Source: Syntrophomonadaceae bacterium (GTDB lineage Bacteria > Bacillota_D > Dethiobacteria > DTU022). From it: a stretch of DNA of 6,303 bases. The stretch spans positions 1 through 6,303 of the forward strand of contig PUNU01000206.1 in the NCBI GenBank assembly GCA_003551865.1. The letters are read 5' to 3'. Below, in pieces: positions 1 through 6,303 of the stretch (position 1 is its first letter; each line of letters opens with the position of its first letter). The notes beneath the pieces are model-generated. The model was not told the origin of the DNA. It saw only the letters and a program-made list of their open reading frames with translations, and searched no databases. The position numbers were made by a program, and so were the translations under genes.

Positions 1-32
1 AAAAATAATATAACATCAGCGGGAGAATAAAA

Positions 33-39
33 AAGGAGG
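33..39 (+). promoter_or_regulatory. Ribosome binding site of subunit K
   Basis: An AAGGAGG stretch matches the Shine-Dalgarno consensus and ends 9 nt before the ATG at 49. The flanking bases 1-48 are AT-rich and contain stop codons (for example at 6-8, 11-13 and 28-30), so no long coding frame is visible in them. One of these could end the upstream gene, probably subunit I, but the window does not show which. I see no convincing promoter or terminator in these 48 bases. Confidence 0.85.
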
Positions 40-48
40 CTTCAACAA

Positions 49-519
49 ATGGAAGGAATTGAAATAGCAATGCTGGGAGTAGCCCTGGCGGTTGGTTTGG
101 CCGGAAGTGGTTCGGCAATCGGGATCGGTATTGTCGGGCAGAGCGCCTGCGGGTTGATTTCGGAAGACCCGGACAAGTTCGGGCAAACCCTTTTATTACA
201 GGCGCTTCCGGGAACGCAAGGTATTTACGGGCTCCTGGCCGGATTCCTGATTATGCAGGATATCGGTATTGTTGGTGAAGAGCTGGTTCAACTTACTACC
301 TGGCAGGGTTATGCTTATTTGATGGCGGCGCTGCCTATTGCTATAGCCGGCTTAAGCTCCGGCATTTACCAGGGAAGGGTCCTGGCATCGTCCATAAACC
401 TGATTGCCAAAAGGCCGGAAGAAATGGGTAAAGGGATCGTATACGCCGTAATGGTGGAAACTTACGCTGTATTTGCCCTGCTGGCCACAATCTTAATGCT
501 GTTCGGTATTGATGTTTAG
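49..519 (+). CDS. ntpK: V/A-type ATPase subunit K (double-hairpin proteolipid, rotor ring)
   Basis: This 156-residue membrane protein forms the ion-carrying rotor ring of the V0/A0 sector. Four hydrophobic helices are visible, at about 6-30, 46-72, 86-113 and 128-153, with a glycine-rich first helix (GSGSAIGIGIVG). The two halves are an internal duplication: residues from GLISEDPDKFG align with NLIAKRPEEMG in the second half. Ligand-type residues are Leu53, Thr56, Gln57, Tyr60, Gln108 and the carboxylate Glu137 in MVETYA. In E. hirae NtpK (also 156 residues) the matching positions are Leu61, Thr64, Gln65, Tyr68, Gln110 and Glu139, which bind Na+. Only the second hairpin has the carboxylate, since Thr56 sits at the matching place in the first. 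The ATG has a strong ribosome site. The identification is very safe; Na+ specificity is an inference from the residue set. Confidence 0.96.
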   Translation: MEGIEIAMLGVALAVGLAGSGSAIGIGIVGQSACGLISEDPDKFGQTLLLQALPGTQGIYGLLAGFLIMQDIGIVGEELVQLTTWQGYAYLMAALPIAIAGLSSGIYQGRVLASSINLIAKRPEEMGKGIVYAVMVETYAVFALLATILMLFGIDV

Positions 520-531
520 AGCCGGCTGCTT

Positions 532-542
532 AAAGGGGTGAG
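532..542 (+). promoter_or_regulatory. Ribosome binding site of subunit E (decides the TTG start)
   Basis: AAAGGGGTGAG resembles the full Shine-Dalgarno string AAAGGAGGTGA with one base missing. Its GGGG core (535-538) lies 8 nt before a TTG at 547, an ordinary spacing. A GTG in the same frame at 538 lies inside this motif and has no purine-rich site of its own upstream, so the motif points to TTG 547 as the start. Confidence 0.7.
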
Positions 543-546
543 TTGC

Positions 547-1149
547 TTGAAAGAAGGAGCGGACAGGATCGTCCAGCGCGTCCTTGATGACGCGCAGGCC
601 AGGGCTGAGTCTATAAAAGATGAGGCTTCCAAGAAAGCCGATGCTGTTGAATCGGAGGCCAGGGAGAAGGCCAACCGGAGAAAAGAACAGATTCTTGAAC
701 AGGCTCGCAAGTCAGCGGCTGAACAAAAAAGCCGCATTATTGGCGTAGCCCAGCTTGAAGCGCGGAAAAAATTACTTGCCGCCAAGCAGGAAATGATTGG
801 CGAAGCCTTCCAGAAAGCCTTAGATGAGCTGTCTGGTTTAGATGACCGGGAATATCTTTCCGTTATCCGTAATCTTCTCCTGGATATTACTGATACCGGC
901 ACTGAGACGGTGTTTTTTAACGAGCGCGACAAAGAAAGGATTACGGAGGACTTTTGGAAAGATGTAAACAAGAGCCTGGCCGACCAGGGGAAAAAAGGAG
1001 AACTGAAGCTTGCGGAAGAAACCAGGCCTATCAAGGGCGGCTTTATTCTCCAGAGGGGCGGTTTAGAAATGAACTGCTCGTTTGAATCGCTCCTGGAGAG
1101 GAAAAGAGACGACTTGGAATATGAAGTAGCCGAACTGCTTTTTAAATAA
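547..1149 (+). CDS. ntpE: V/A-type ATPase subunit E (peripheral stalk)
   Basis: Subunit E is the long peripheral-stalk subunit that holds the A3B3 head still against the membrane stator while the rotor turns. From the TTG at 547 the product has 200 residues, usual for the family. The first 85 or so are a highly charged helix rich in Ala, Glu, Lys and Arg with no proline, as in the coiled coil that pairs with the G/H subunit. The rest is the globular head-binding domain. It ends in the typical pattern KGGFILQRGGLEMN, then a serine-phenylalanine-glutamate stretch and the charged helix ERKRDDLEYEVAELLF. A start at GTG 538 would add three residues but lacks a ribosome site. The gene follows K by 27 nt. 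Its usual partner G/H is not between K and E and should be encoded elsewhere, probably upstream. Confidence 0.94.
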   Translation: MKEGADRIVQRVLDDAQARAESIKDEASKKADAVESEAREKANRRKEQILEQARKSAAEQKSRIIGVAQLEARKKLLAAKQEMIGEAFQKALDELSGLDDREYLSVIRNLLLDITDTGTETVFFNERDKERITEDFWKDVNKSLADQGKKGELKLAEETRPIKGGFILQRGGLEMNCSFESLLERKRDDLEYEVAELLFK

Positions 1150-1157
1150 CAGGCAGG

Positions 1158-1173
1158 CTTTCCTCCAGGAAAG
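1158..1173 (+). promoter_or_regulatory. Small hairpin next to the subunit C ribosome site
   Basis: CTTTCC (1158-1163) can pair with GGAAAG (1168-1173) around the four-base loop TCCA. The 3' arm runs into the ribosome site AAAGGAGAG (1170-1178) of subunit C, which stands 8 nt before the ATG at 1187. CCTCC at 1162-1166 also has the same bases as the 16S anti-Shine-Dalgarno core and could pair with GGAG at 1173-1176 in an alternative fold. The pairing is visible in the sequence. A role in lowering C translation is inference, and a stem this short may be chance. Confidence 0.4.
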
Positions 1174-1186
1174 GAGAGCAGTATAG

Positions 1187-2191
1187 ATGCTTATTGATGA
1201 TACAATTTATGGCTACGCAGTAGCGCGGGTAAAGGCGATGGAAACACGCTTGCTCGATCAGGGCCACTTTGAGAGGATGATCAATGCCGACACAACCGAG
1301 GAAGCGTTGAAAGTCCTGTCTGAAACCGGTTACTCCGCCGCTGTGGCTGAACTGGACGATGTCCATAACTTCGAATCTGTTTTAGCCGATGAATTGAGCT
1401 ATGTTTTTAATACCGTCCTGAAAATCAGCCCTGTTCCCGAACTGATCGGGATGCTGGCCCTGCGGTACGATATTCATAACCTGAAAGTATTGTTCAAAGA
1501 CAAATATTTGGGGATAAAAAGTGACCTTTTTATTCCGGTCGGCTCCATGGACCTCTCCAAGCTGGAGTACGCAGTAAGCGAAGATAATTTCCTGCTGCTG
1601 CCTGAAAAGTTGCGCCGTGCTGCCAGTACCATTAATGAAGATTTCATGATCAACCGTGATCCCCAGATTATCGATTTGATCCTGGACCAGGTCCTTTATG
1701 AACAGTTGATTGATGCCGCCAGGGAACATCAGGCGCCCTTTTTAGAGGGCTTGTTTGTCAGGCAGATTGACTTAACCAACCTGAAAACATTGATCCGGGT
1801 CAAGCGAATGGGCCTGAGCCGGGATTTCCTGATCAGGGTGCTGCTGCCAAACGGATCTTTATCTGTCGACCGGTTGGCTGCTATGATCGAAGAACCGGTT
1901 GAATCACTGATTTCCATGCTGGCTCTCAGTGATTATGCCGACCTGGTTAGTGAAGGGGTGCGGGAGTGGTCGGAAAAAGGCTCAGCTTCACTCCTGGAAA
2001 AACTGGCCGACAATTATATTACTGTTTACCTCAAGGAGGGCAAGTGGGTCCCATTTGGCGTAGAGCCCCTGGTTGGTTACCTGTGGGCAAAAGAAATCGA
2101 GATTAAAAATATCCGCATTGTTTTGGTGGGCAAGATCAACAGGCTGCCTGCCGAATCGATCAGGGAGCGAATTCGTGATGTCTACGTATAA
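1187..2191 (+). CDS. ntpC: V/A-type ATPase subunit C (d-type socket of the central rotor)
   Basis: Subunit C (equivalent to eukaryotic subunit d) is a funnel-shaped soluble protein that sits on the K ring and receives the D/F shaft. The product has 334 residues, in the family range. The N-terminus IDDTIYGYAVARVKAME is typical. Three related segments can be seen: ALRYDIHNLKVLFKDKYLG (91-109), RQIDLTNLKTLIRVKRMGL (192-210) and AKEIEIKNIRIVLVGKINR (301-319). Each has an acidic residue, then Asn, a hydrophobic residue and Lys or Arg. They fit the threefold pseudo-symmetry known for this family. No signal peptide or membrane helix is seen. The ATG has AGGAG at 1172-1176. The 37-nt gap after E is the largest in the window. 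The 3' end overlaps F by 14 nt, which suggests coupled translation. Confidence 0.95.
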   Translation: MLIDDTIYGYAVARVKAMETRLLDQGHFERMINADTTEEALKVLSETGYSAAVAELDDVHNFESVLADELSYVFNTVLKISPVPELIGMLALRYDIHNLKVLFKDKYLGIKSDLFIPVGSMDLSKLEYAVSEDNFLLLPEKLRRAASTINEDFMINRDPQIIDLILDQVLYEQLIDAAREHQAPFLEGLFVRQIDLTNLKTLIRVKRMGLSRDFLIRVLLPNGSLSVDRLAAMIEEPVESLISMLALSDYADLVSEGVREWSEKGSASLLEKLADNYITVYLKEGKWVPFGVEPLVGYLWAKEIEIKNIRIVLVGKINRLPAESIRERIRDVYV

Positions 2192-2507
2192 AATTGCCGT
2201 CATTGGAGATAAAGACTCTATCATGGGATTTAAAACCATTGGCGTGGATACTTTCCCGGTTACCAGTTCAGAAGCGGCCCTTGATACCCTTAAAAAGCTG
2301 GTTTCTGAACATTACGGGGTTATATTTATCACCGAAGAGTTAGCCCAGGGGATGCAAGAGGTTATTAATGAAGTGCATAAGCGCTTTTTGCCGACGATCG
2401 TTTTAATCCCGAACAGCAAGGGAGCCCTGGGGATTGGAATTGAGCAAATAAGGAAAAATGTCGAAAAAGCGATCGGCGCAGACATTCTTTTCAGGAAAGA
2501 AGGTTGA
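2178..2507 (+). CDS. ntpF: V/A-type ATPase subunit F (central shaft)
   Basis: Subunit F binds the D shaft and forms the lower side of the central rotor in V1/A1. In E. hirae the same protein is named NtpG, so gene names are not transferable without care. The product has 109 residues and a Rossmann-like, CheY-type fold is expected. Family signatures seen are [23 protein letters not shown] (residues 6-28), the strand [11 protein letters not shown] (46-56), and [32 protein letters not shown] (74-105). The ATG at 2178 lies inside the end of C. AGGGAG at 2162-2167 is a plausible ribosome site 10 nt away. A GTG directly before the ATG, at 2175, would add one residue and cannot be excluded. The frame is open much further upstream through C, but that part is only a shadow of C. 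Confidence 0.94.
   Translation: MSTYKIAVIGDKDSIMGFKTIGVDTFPVTSSEAALDTLKKLVSEHYGVIFITEELAQGMQEVINEVHKRFLPTIVLIPNSKGALGIGIEQIRKNVEKAIGADILFRKEG
2499..2507 (+). promoter_or_regulatory. Ribosome binding site of subunit A (decides the TTG start)
   Basis: GAAGGTTGA at 2499-2507 contains AAGG ending 8 nt before the TTG at 2512. It overlaps the last codons and the TGA stop of F, so ribosomes ending F stop right at the A start. The ATG at 2458 in the same frame has only an AAGG 4 nt upstream, which is too close. The TTG start also gives catalytic residue numbers identical to those of E. hirae NtpA. Confidence 0.65.
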
Positions 2508-2511
2508 TAAC

Positions 2512-4296
2512 TTGGATGTAGGAAGGATTGTAAAAGTATCCGGTCCCCTTGTCGTAGCGGATAATATGGGCGCGGCCCGGATGTACGATATGGTCAGGGT
2601 CAGCGAGGCCCGGCTGATGGGTGAAATTGTGGAGGTGCGCGGCGACCAGGCCTCCATACAGGTATACGAAGAAACCGGGGGTGTCGGCCCGGGAGAGCCT
2701 GTATATATAACCGGTGAACCGCTCAGTGTTGAGCTTGGCCCCGGCATGATCGAATCTTTTTTTGACGGGGTCCAGCGCCCCCTTGACGGGATTAAAAAGA
2801 TGGCAGGTGATTATATCACCCGGGGAGTGGAAGTTCCCGCCCTGAATCGCGAGCGCAAATGGGATTTTAATCCCACGGTCAAAGAAGGGGATCAGCTAAA
2901 GCCCGGTGACATTATCGGCACCATCCAGGAAACGACCATTGTTGAACACCGGGTCATGATCCCGCCCAATTTTCCTGCGGGGAAGATAAAAGATATTAAA
3001 AGCGGTGAAGCAACCGTAACCGATGTTATAGCCAGGCTGGAAACAGAAGATGGGGACTACGATATCACCATGCTTCAGCGGTGGCCGGTCCGCAAGGGCC
3101 GCCCCTATAAAGAAAAAATGGGCCCCCACATTCCATTAATTACCGGCCAGCGGATTTTAGATACCTTTTTCCCGGTGGCCAAGGGAGGAACCGCCTGCAT
3201 TCCCGGTCCTTTCGGCAGCGGAAAGACGGTTACCCAGCACCAGCTGGCCAAGTGGGCCGATGCCGAAATAGTGGTCTATATTGGCTGCGGAGAGCGCGGT
3301 AACGAGATGACCGACGTTTTAATGGAGTTCCCGGAACTGCTTGATCCCCAGTCCGGTGAACCCCTGATGAAGCGGACGGTCCTGATCGCCAATACATCGA
3401 ATATGCCGGTTGCCGCCCGCGAGGCTTCTATTTACACCGGGATCACCATTGCAGAATACTTCCGGGACATGGGCTACAGCGTTGCCTTAATGGCAGACTC
3501 CACATCCCGCTGGGCCGAGGCGCTGCGGGAGATGTCCGGCCGCCTGGAAGAAATGCCTGGAGAGGAAGGGTACCCGGCTTACCTTGGATCCCGGTTGGCC
3601 GACTTTTATGAGCGTTCAGGCCGGACCGTTTGCCTGGGCAGCGAAGACAGGGAGGGAGCCCTGACCCTGGTCGGCGCGGTATCGCCGCCGGGTGGTGACC
3701 TTTCCGAACCGGTTTCACAGGGCACTTTGCGTATTGTCAAGGTGTTCTGGGGGCTTGATGCTTCCCTGGCTTACCGGAGGCACTTTCCGGCGATTAACTG
3801 GTTATTGAGTTATTCGCTGTACCTGGACAATGTTGCTCCCTATTTCAGGGAAACCATTGGCGAGCAGTGGAATGAAATGCGCAGGGAAGCAATGCGCCTG
3901 CTCCAGGAAGAATCTGAACTGGAAGAGATCGTGCGCCTGGTGGGTGTTGATGCCTTATCAGCAAAAGAAAGGCTGGTTCTTGAAACGGCAAAATCCCTGC
4001 GGGAAGACTTCCTGCATCAGAATGCCATGCATGAAATCGACACCTACAGTTCCCTGGAGAAGCAGTTCGCCATGATGGACCTGATCCTCACTTACCACCA
4101 TGAAGCAGGAGCTGTTATTGAAAAAGATCAGATTGACTTAGACCTGGAAAAACTGTTTTCACTTCCGGTGCGGGAAAGAATTGCCCGGGCCCGCTACCTG
4201 CCGGAAGAAAAAATCAAGGATATGGAAGATATTAAACGGGAAATTAAAGAACAGGTGGCCCCGTTAGCCGGCGAAGGAGGGGAAGAAGATGCTTAA
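2512..4296 (+). CDS. ntpA: V/A-type ATPase catalytic subunit A
   Basis: Subunit A carries the catalytic nucleotide sites of the A3B3 head. From TTG 2512 the product has 594 residues, normal for the family. It has an N-terminal beta-barrel (about 1-70, starting with [14 protein letters not shown]), the extra A-specific domain (about 110-185), the nucleotide-binding domain and a C-terminal helical domain. The P-loop GPFGSGKT lies at 232-239, with Lys238 and Thr239 for phosphate and Mg2+. Glu261 and Arg262 lie in [21 protein letters not shown], a [11 protein letters not shown] segment and [14 protein letters not shown] follow, all typical of A and not of F1 beta. These numbers agree with E. hirae NtpA only if translation starts at TTG 2512. 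An ATG at 2458 would add 18 residues that look unrelated to the family and overlap F by 50 nt. The gene is 4 nt from F and overlaps B by 8 nt. It appears intact, with no intein. Confidence 0.97.
   Translation: MDVGRIVKVSGPLVVADNMGAARMYDMVRVSEARLMGEIVEVRGDQASIQVYEETGGVGPGEPVYITGEPLSVELGPGMIESFFDGVQRPLDGIKKMAGDYITRGVEVPALNRERKWDFNPTVKEGDQLKPGDIIGTIQETTIVEHRVMIPPNFPAGKIKDIKSGEATVTDVIARLETEDGDYDITMLQRWPVRKGRPYKEKMGPHIPLITGQRILDTFFPVAKGGTACIPGPFGSGKTVTQHQLAKWADAEIVVYIGCGERGNEMTDVLMEFPELLDPQSGEPLMKRTVLIANTSNMPVAAREASIYTGITIAEYFRDMGYSVALMADSTSRWAEALREMSGRLEEMPGEEGYPAYLGSRLADFYERSGRTVCLGSEDREGALTLVGAVSPPGGDLSEPVSQGTLRIVKVFWGLDASLAYRRHFPAINWLLSYSLYLDNVAPYFRETIGEQWNEMRREAMRLLQEESELEEIVRLVGVDALSAKERLVLETAKSLREDFLHQNAMHEIDTYSSLEKQFAMMDLILTYHHEAGAVIEKDQIDLDLEKLFSLPVRERIARARYLPEEKIKDMEDIKREIKEQVAPLAGEGGEEDA
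4274..4282 (+). promoter_or_regulatory. Ribosome binding site of subunit B, inside the end of A
   Basis: AAGGAGGGG lies within the last codons of A, where it encodes part of the Gly/Glu-rich tail GEGGEEDA. It is 6 nt from the ATG at 4289, or 8 nt counted from the GGAGG core. Because A stops at 4296, after B has begun, translation of A and B is probably coupled. That fits their equal three-to-three ratio in the enzyme. Confidence 0.75.
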
Positions 4297-5683
4297 AGAA
4301 TATAAAACTGTTGCCGATGTGGCCGGCCCGTTGATGCTGGTGGAGCAGGTTGAAGGCATAAAATACAATGAGCTGGCCGAAATTGAGCTGCCCGGTGGAG
4401 ATATCCGGCGGGGACAGGTCTTAGAAATTGACCGCGACAAAGCCCTGGTCCAGATTTTTGAAGGTTCTACCGGCCTTAATATTGGAACGGCGAAAGTCCG
4501 CTTCCAGGGCAAAGCTATTGAACTGCCTGTTTCCATGGATCTGCTGGGCCGGGTTTTCAGCGGCCTGGGTTCTCCCCGGGACCAGGGCCCGAAGATTATT
4601 CCCGATAAAAGGCTGGATATTAACGGGTTCCCGATAAACCCTTATGCCCGCGACTACCCCTCGGAATTTATTCAAACCGGGGTATCAGCTATTGATGGAA
4701 TGAATACCATGGTGCGGGGGCAGAAGCTGCCTATTTTCTCCAGCTCAGGGCTGCCCCACTCCAACCTGGCTGCCCAGATTGCCCGGCAGTCTAAAGTTTT
4801 GGGGACAGAAGCCAAGTTTGCCGTTGTATTTGCCGCCATGGGCATTACCTTTGAAGAGGCGGATTTCTTTATCAATGACTTCCGTAAGACCGGAGCGATT
4901 GAACACTCGATTCTCTTTATCAACCTGGCCGACGACCCGGCCATTGAGAGGATTTCTACCCCGCGGATTGCCCTGACGGCCGCAGAATACCTGGCCTTTG
5001 AGCAGGACATGCACGTCCTGGTTATCCTTACCGATATGACCAACTACGCGGAAGCCTTGAGGGAGATATCGGCCGCCCGCAAAGAAGTCCCGGGACGCCG
5101 CGGTTATCCCGGTTACCTGTATACCGACCTGGCCAGCCTTTATGAAAGAGCCGGCCGGATCCAGGGGCGTGAGGGTTCTATTACCCAGCTGCCGATCCTG
5201 ACCATGCCCGAGAACGACAAGACCCACCCGATCCCCGACCTGACCGGGTATATTACCGAAGGCCAGATTATCCTGAGCCAGGAACTGCACCGCAAAGGGA
5301 TCTATCCCCCAATTGATGTTTTGCCTTCCCTTTCGAGGCTCAAGGATAAGGGTATCGGTGCCGACCAGACCAGGGAAGATCATGCCGATACCATGAACCA
5401 GCTTTATGCCGCTTACGCCCGTGGTAAGGAAGCGAAAGAACTGGCCGCTATTCTCGGTGAAGCGGCCCTGTCGGATGCGGATAAGAAATTTTCCCGGTTT
5501 GCCGACGAGTTTGAAAGCCGTTATGTAGCCCAGGGCGAAGAAGAGGATCGCAGTGTAATTGAAACACTCGACCTGAGCTGGGAACTGCTGGCACACCTGC
5601 CGCGCATTGAATTAAAGCGGGTCCGTGACGAGTTCCTGGAAAAATATCTGCCCGCCCAGGAGTCCGACCAGGAGGAGGGTTAG
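4289..5683 (+). CDS. ntpB: V/A-type ATPase non-catalytic subunit B
   Basis: Subunit B alternates with A in the head and adds the arginine finger to each catalytic site. The product has 464 residues, typical for the family. It begins with a beta-barrel domain (about 1-75, including [22 protein letters not shown]). The nucleotide-binding domain carries the degenerate P-loop region [18 protein letters not shown] (150-167), which has no Walker lysine and so explains the lack of catalysis. Further family marks are [14 protein letters not shown] (181-194), [36 protein letters not shown] (247-282) and [14 protein letters not shown] (344-357). In the last, Arg350 is the arginine finger, at the same number as in E. 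hirae NtpB. A helical C-terminal domain follows. The start overlaps the end of A by 8 nt, and the tail codons DQEEG hold the ribosome site of D. A long reverse-strand open frame at 4745-5596 is only a shadow. Confidence 0.97.
   Translation: MLKEYKTVADVAGPLMLVEQVEGIKYNELAEIELPGGDIRRGQVLEIDRDKALVQIFEGSTGLNIGTAKVRFQGKAIELPVSMDLLGRVFSGLGSPRDQGPKIIPDKRLDINGFPINPYARDYPSEFIQTGVSAIDGMNTMVRGQKLPIFSSSGLPHSNLAAQIARQSKVLGTEAKFAVVFAAMGITFEEADFFINDFRKTGAIEHSILFINLADDPAIERISTPRIALTAAEYLAFEQDMHVLVILTDMTNYAEALREISAARKEVPGRRGYPGYLYTDLASLYERAGRIQGREGSITQLPILTMPENDKTHPIPDLTGYITEGQIILSQELHRKGIYPPIDVLPSLSRLKDKGIGADQTREDHADTMNQLYAAYARGKEAKELAAILGEAALSDADKKFSRFADEFESRYVAQGEEEDRSVIETLDLSWELLAHLPRIELKRVRDEFLEKYLPAQESDQEEG
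5670..5679 (+). promoter_or_regulatory. Ribosome binding site of subunit D (supports the GTG start)
   Basis: AGGAGGAGGG, inside the last codons of B, is a strong purine-rich site that ends 9 nt before the GTG at 5689. It supports GTG as the D start. The first in-frame ATG (5716) would remove the conserved N-terminus IRVNPTR. Confidence 0.8.
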
Positions 5684-5688
5684 TTTAC

Positions 5689-6303
5689 GTGGAAATACGG
5701 GTCAATCCAACCCGCATGGAGCTAAACCGCCTTAGAAGAAGGCTGAACATGGCCCAGCGGGGGCACAAATTGCTTAAAGATAAAAGGGATGAACTGATCC
5801 GCCAGTTTATGATCCTGGTTCGCAGAAATAAAGATCTGCGCGAGCATATCGAAAAAGAACTTACGGGGGCTTTTGCCAAATTCCTGCTGGCCAGGGCGGT
5901 CATGCCGTCTGAGAACCTTGAAGAGGCCTTGATGTATCCAACCAAGACCCTGAAGCTGGAAGTGCACAGGCAAAATATTATGAGCGTGTATACCCCCAAG
6001 TTTGACTGGGTGGAAGAAGAAACCGGTGGAGGAGAAGGGGCCAGCATTTATCCCTACGGTTTTGTCGATACCTCTGCTGAACTGGATACCTCCATTGAAA
6101 CCCTTTCCAATATCTTGCCCCAGTTGATGGAGCTGGCCGAGGTGGAAAAATCAGTCCAGCTGATGGCGGAAGAAATTGAAAAAACCCGCCGCAGGGTCAA
6201 TGCCCTTGAATATGTTTTGATTCCCAGGTTGGAAGAAACCATAAAATACATTACCATGAAGCTTGATGAAAGCGAAAGAGGAGCGCTGACCCGCCTGATG
6301 AAG
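5689..6303 (+). CDS. ntpD: V/A-type ATPase subunit D (central shaft), 3' end cut by the window
   Basis: Subunit D is the long coiled-coil axle that turns inside A3B3 and, with F and C, passes torque to the K ring. The frame stays open from GTG 5689 to the last base, giving 205 residues and no stop. Family members usually have about 205 to 230, so only the short C-terminal tail is missing. Signatures are IRVNPTRMELNRLRRRL (3-19), a long charged helix to about residue 75, a middle segment with MYPTKTLKLEVHRQNIMSVYTPKF (82-105), and a second long helix ending in RRRVNALEYVLIPRLEETIKYITMKLDESERG. The two long helices pair as the antiparallel axle. The GTG is chosen because of the strong ribosome site and because the family N-terminus starts just there. 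B ends 5 nt upstream, so the two are probably translated together. Confidence in the identity is high; the true end is not visible. Confidence 0.95.
   Translation, partial: MEIRVNPTRMELNRLRRRLNMAQRGHKLLKDKRDELIRQFMILVRRNKDLREHIEKELTGAFAKFLLARAVMPSENLEEALMYPTKTLKLEVHRQNIMSVYTPKFDWVEEETGGGEGASIYPYGFVDTSAELDTSIETLSNILPQLMELAEVEKSVQLMAEEIEKTRRRVNALEYVLIPRLEETIKYITMKLDESERGALTRLMK

Noticed and set aside
520..527. AGCCGGCT palindrome after the K stop codon
   Set aside because: Eight bases with no loop and no following T run, so it is neither a terminator nor a useful hairpin; it is probably chance.
516..1034. Open reading frame of 172 codons on the minus strand within E
   Set aside because: Its Ser/Ala/Leu/Arg-rich, low-complexity product mirrors the Glu/Lys/Ala coiled-coil codons of E, so it is a shadow.
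2073..2177. Longer 144-residue version of F that starts within C
   Set aside because: The added residues read C in another frame and have no family similarity. F family proteins start at the [10 protein letters not shown] segment, which begins at ATG 2178.
4745..5596. Open reading frame of 283 codons on the minus strand within B
   Set aside because: It lies wholly antisense to a conserved B subunit, has no recognisable motif, and is explained by codon bias of B removing reverse stops.
2512..5683. Possible F-type (F1) alpha/beta subunits instead of V/A-type A/B
   Set aside because: The A-specific extra domain, the GPFGSGKT and GCGERGNE motifs, the lysine-less SGLPHSN region of B, and neighbours C, D, E and K are V/A-type marks.
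1..6303. Mobile element, CRISPR array, tRNA, riboswitch or an unknown defence or metabolic system
   Set aside because: Nearly every base belongs to one colinear conserved operon. I saw no inverted terminal repeats, repeat-spacer pattern, RNA gene signature or unexplained stretch above 48 bases.

Overview
The window is one uninterrupted, plus-strand block of a bacterial V/A-type ATPase (A1A0/V1V0) operon. It carries, in order, K - E - C - F - A - B - D. K, E, C, F, A and B are complete. D lacks only its last few codons at the right edge. No gene of another kind and no second-strand gene is supported. The gene order equals the K-E-C-G-A-B-D core of the Enterococcus hirae ntp operon, where the gene called F here is named ntpG. 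Subunit I (the membrane stator) and a G/H-type peripheral-stalk partner are not in the window. By analogy they should lie to the left of K.

Organism: a bacterial V/A-ATPase operon in this order, strong AGGAGG-type ribosome sites, TTG and GTG starts beside ATG, and roughly balanced base composition by eye suggest an anaerobic Bacillota/Clostridia-type bacterium. This placement is an inference; nothing in the window fixes genus or family.

Layout: 1-48 is a short AT-rich leader with the K ribosome site. K (49-519) is a four-helix double-hairpin proteolipid that makes the rotor ring. E (547-1149, TTG start) is the peripheral stalk. C (1187-2191) is the socket that joins the central shaft to the ring. 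F (2178-2507) and D (5689 to the edge) form the central rotor shaft. A (2512-4296, TTG start) is the catalytic subunit and B (4289-5683) the non-catalytic nucleotide-binding subunit. Together A3B3, D, F, C, the E stalks and the K ring form a rotary machine that couples ATP synthesis or hydrolysis to ion transport.

The genes are tightly packed: C/F overlap by 14 nt, F/A are 4 nt apart, A/B overlap by 8 nt and B/D are 5 nt apart. The gaps after K and E are larger (27 and 37 nt). The key residues all appear intact: the A P-loop with Lys238/Thr239 and Glu261, the B arginine finger Arg350, and the K ligand set Leu53, Thr56, Gln57, Gln108, Glu137. The K set matches the Na+ site of E. hirae NtpK, so the enzyme may be Na+-coupled.

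I found no previously undescribed system here. The points worth a second look are small: the predicted ion specificity, two TTG starts that an ATG- or GTG-preferring gene caller would miss, a hairpin with an anti-Shine-Dalgarno-like CCTCC next to the C ribosome site, and an ATG-TAG start-stop pair directly after the A start codon.
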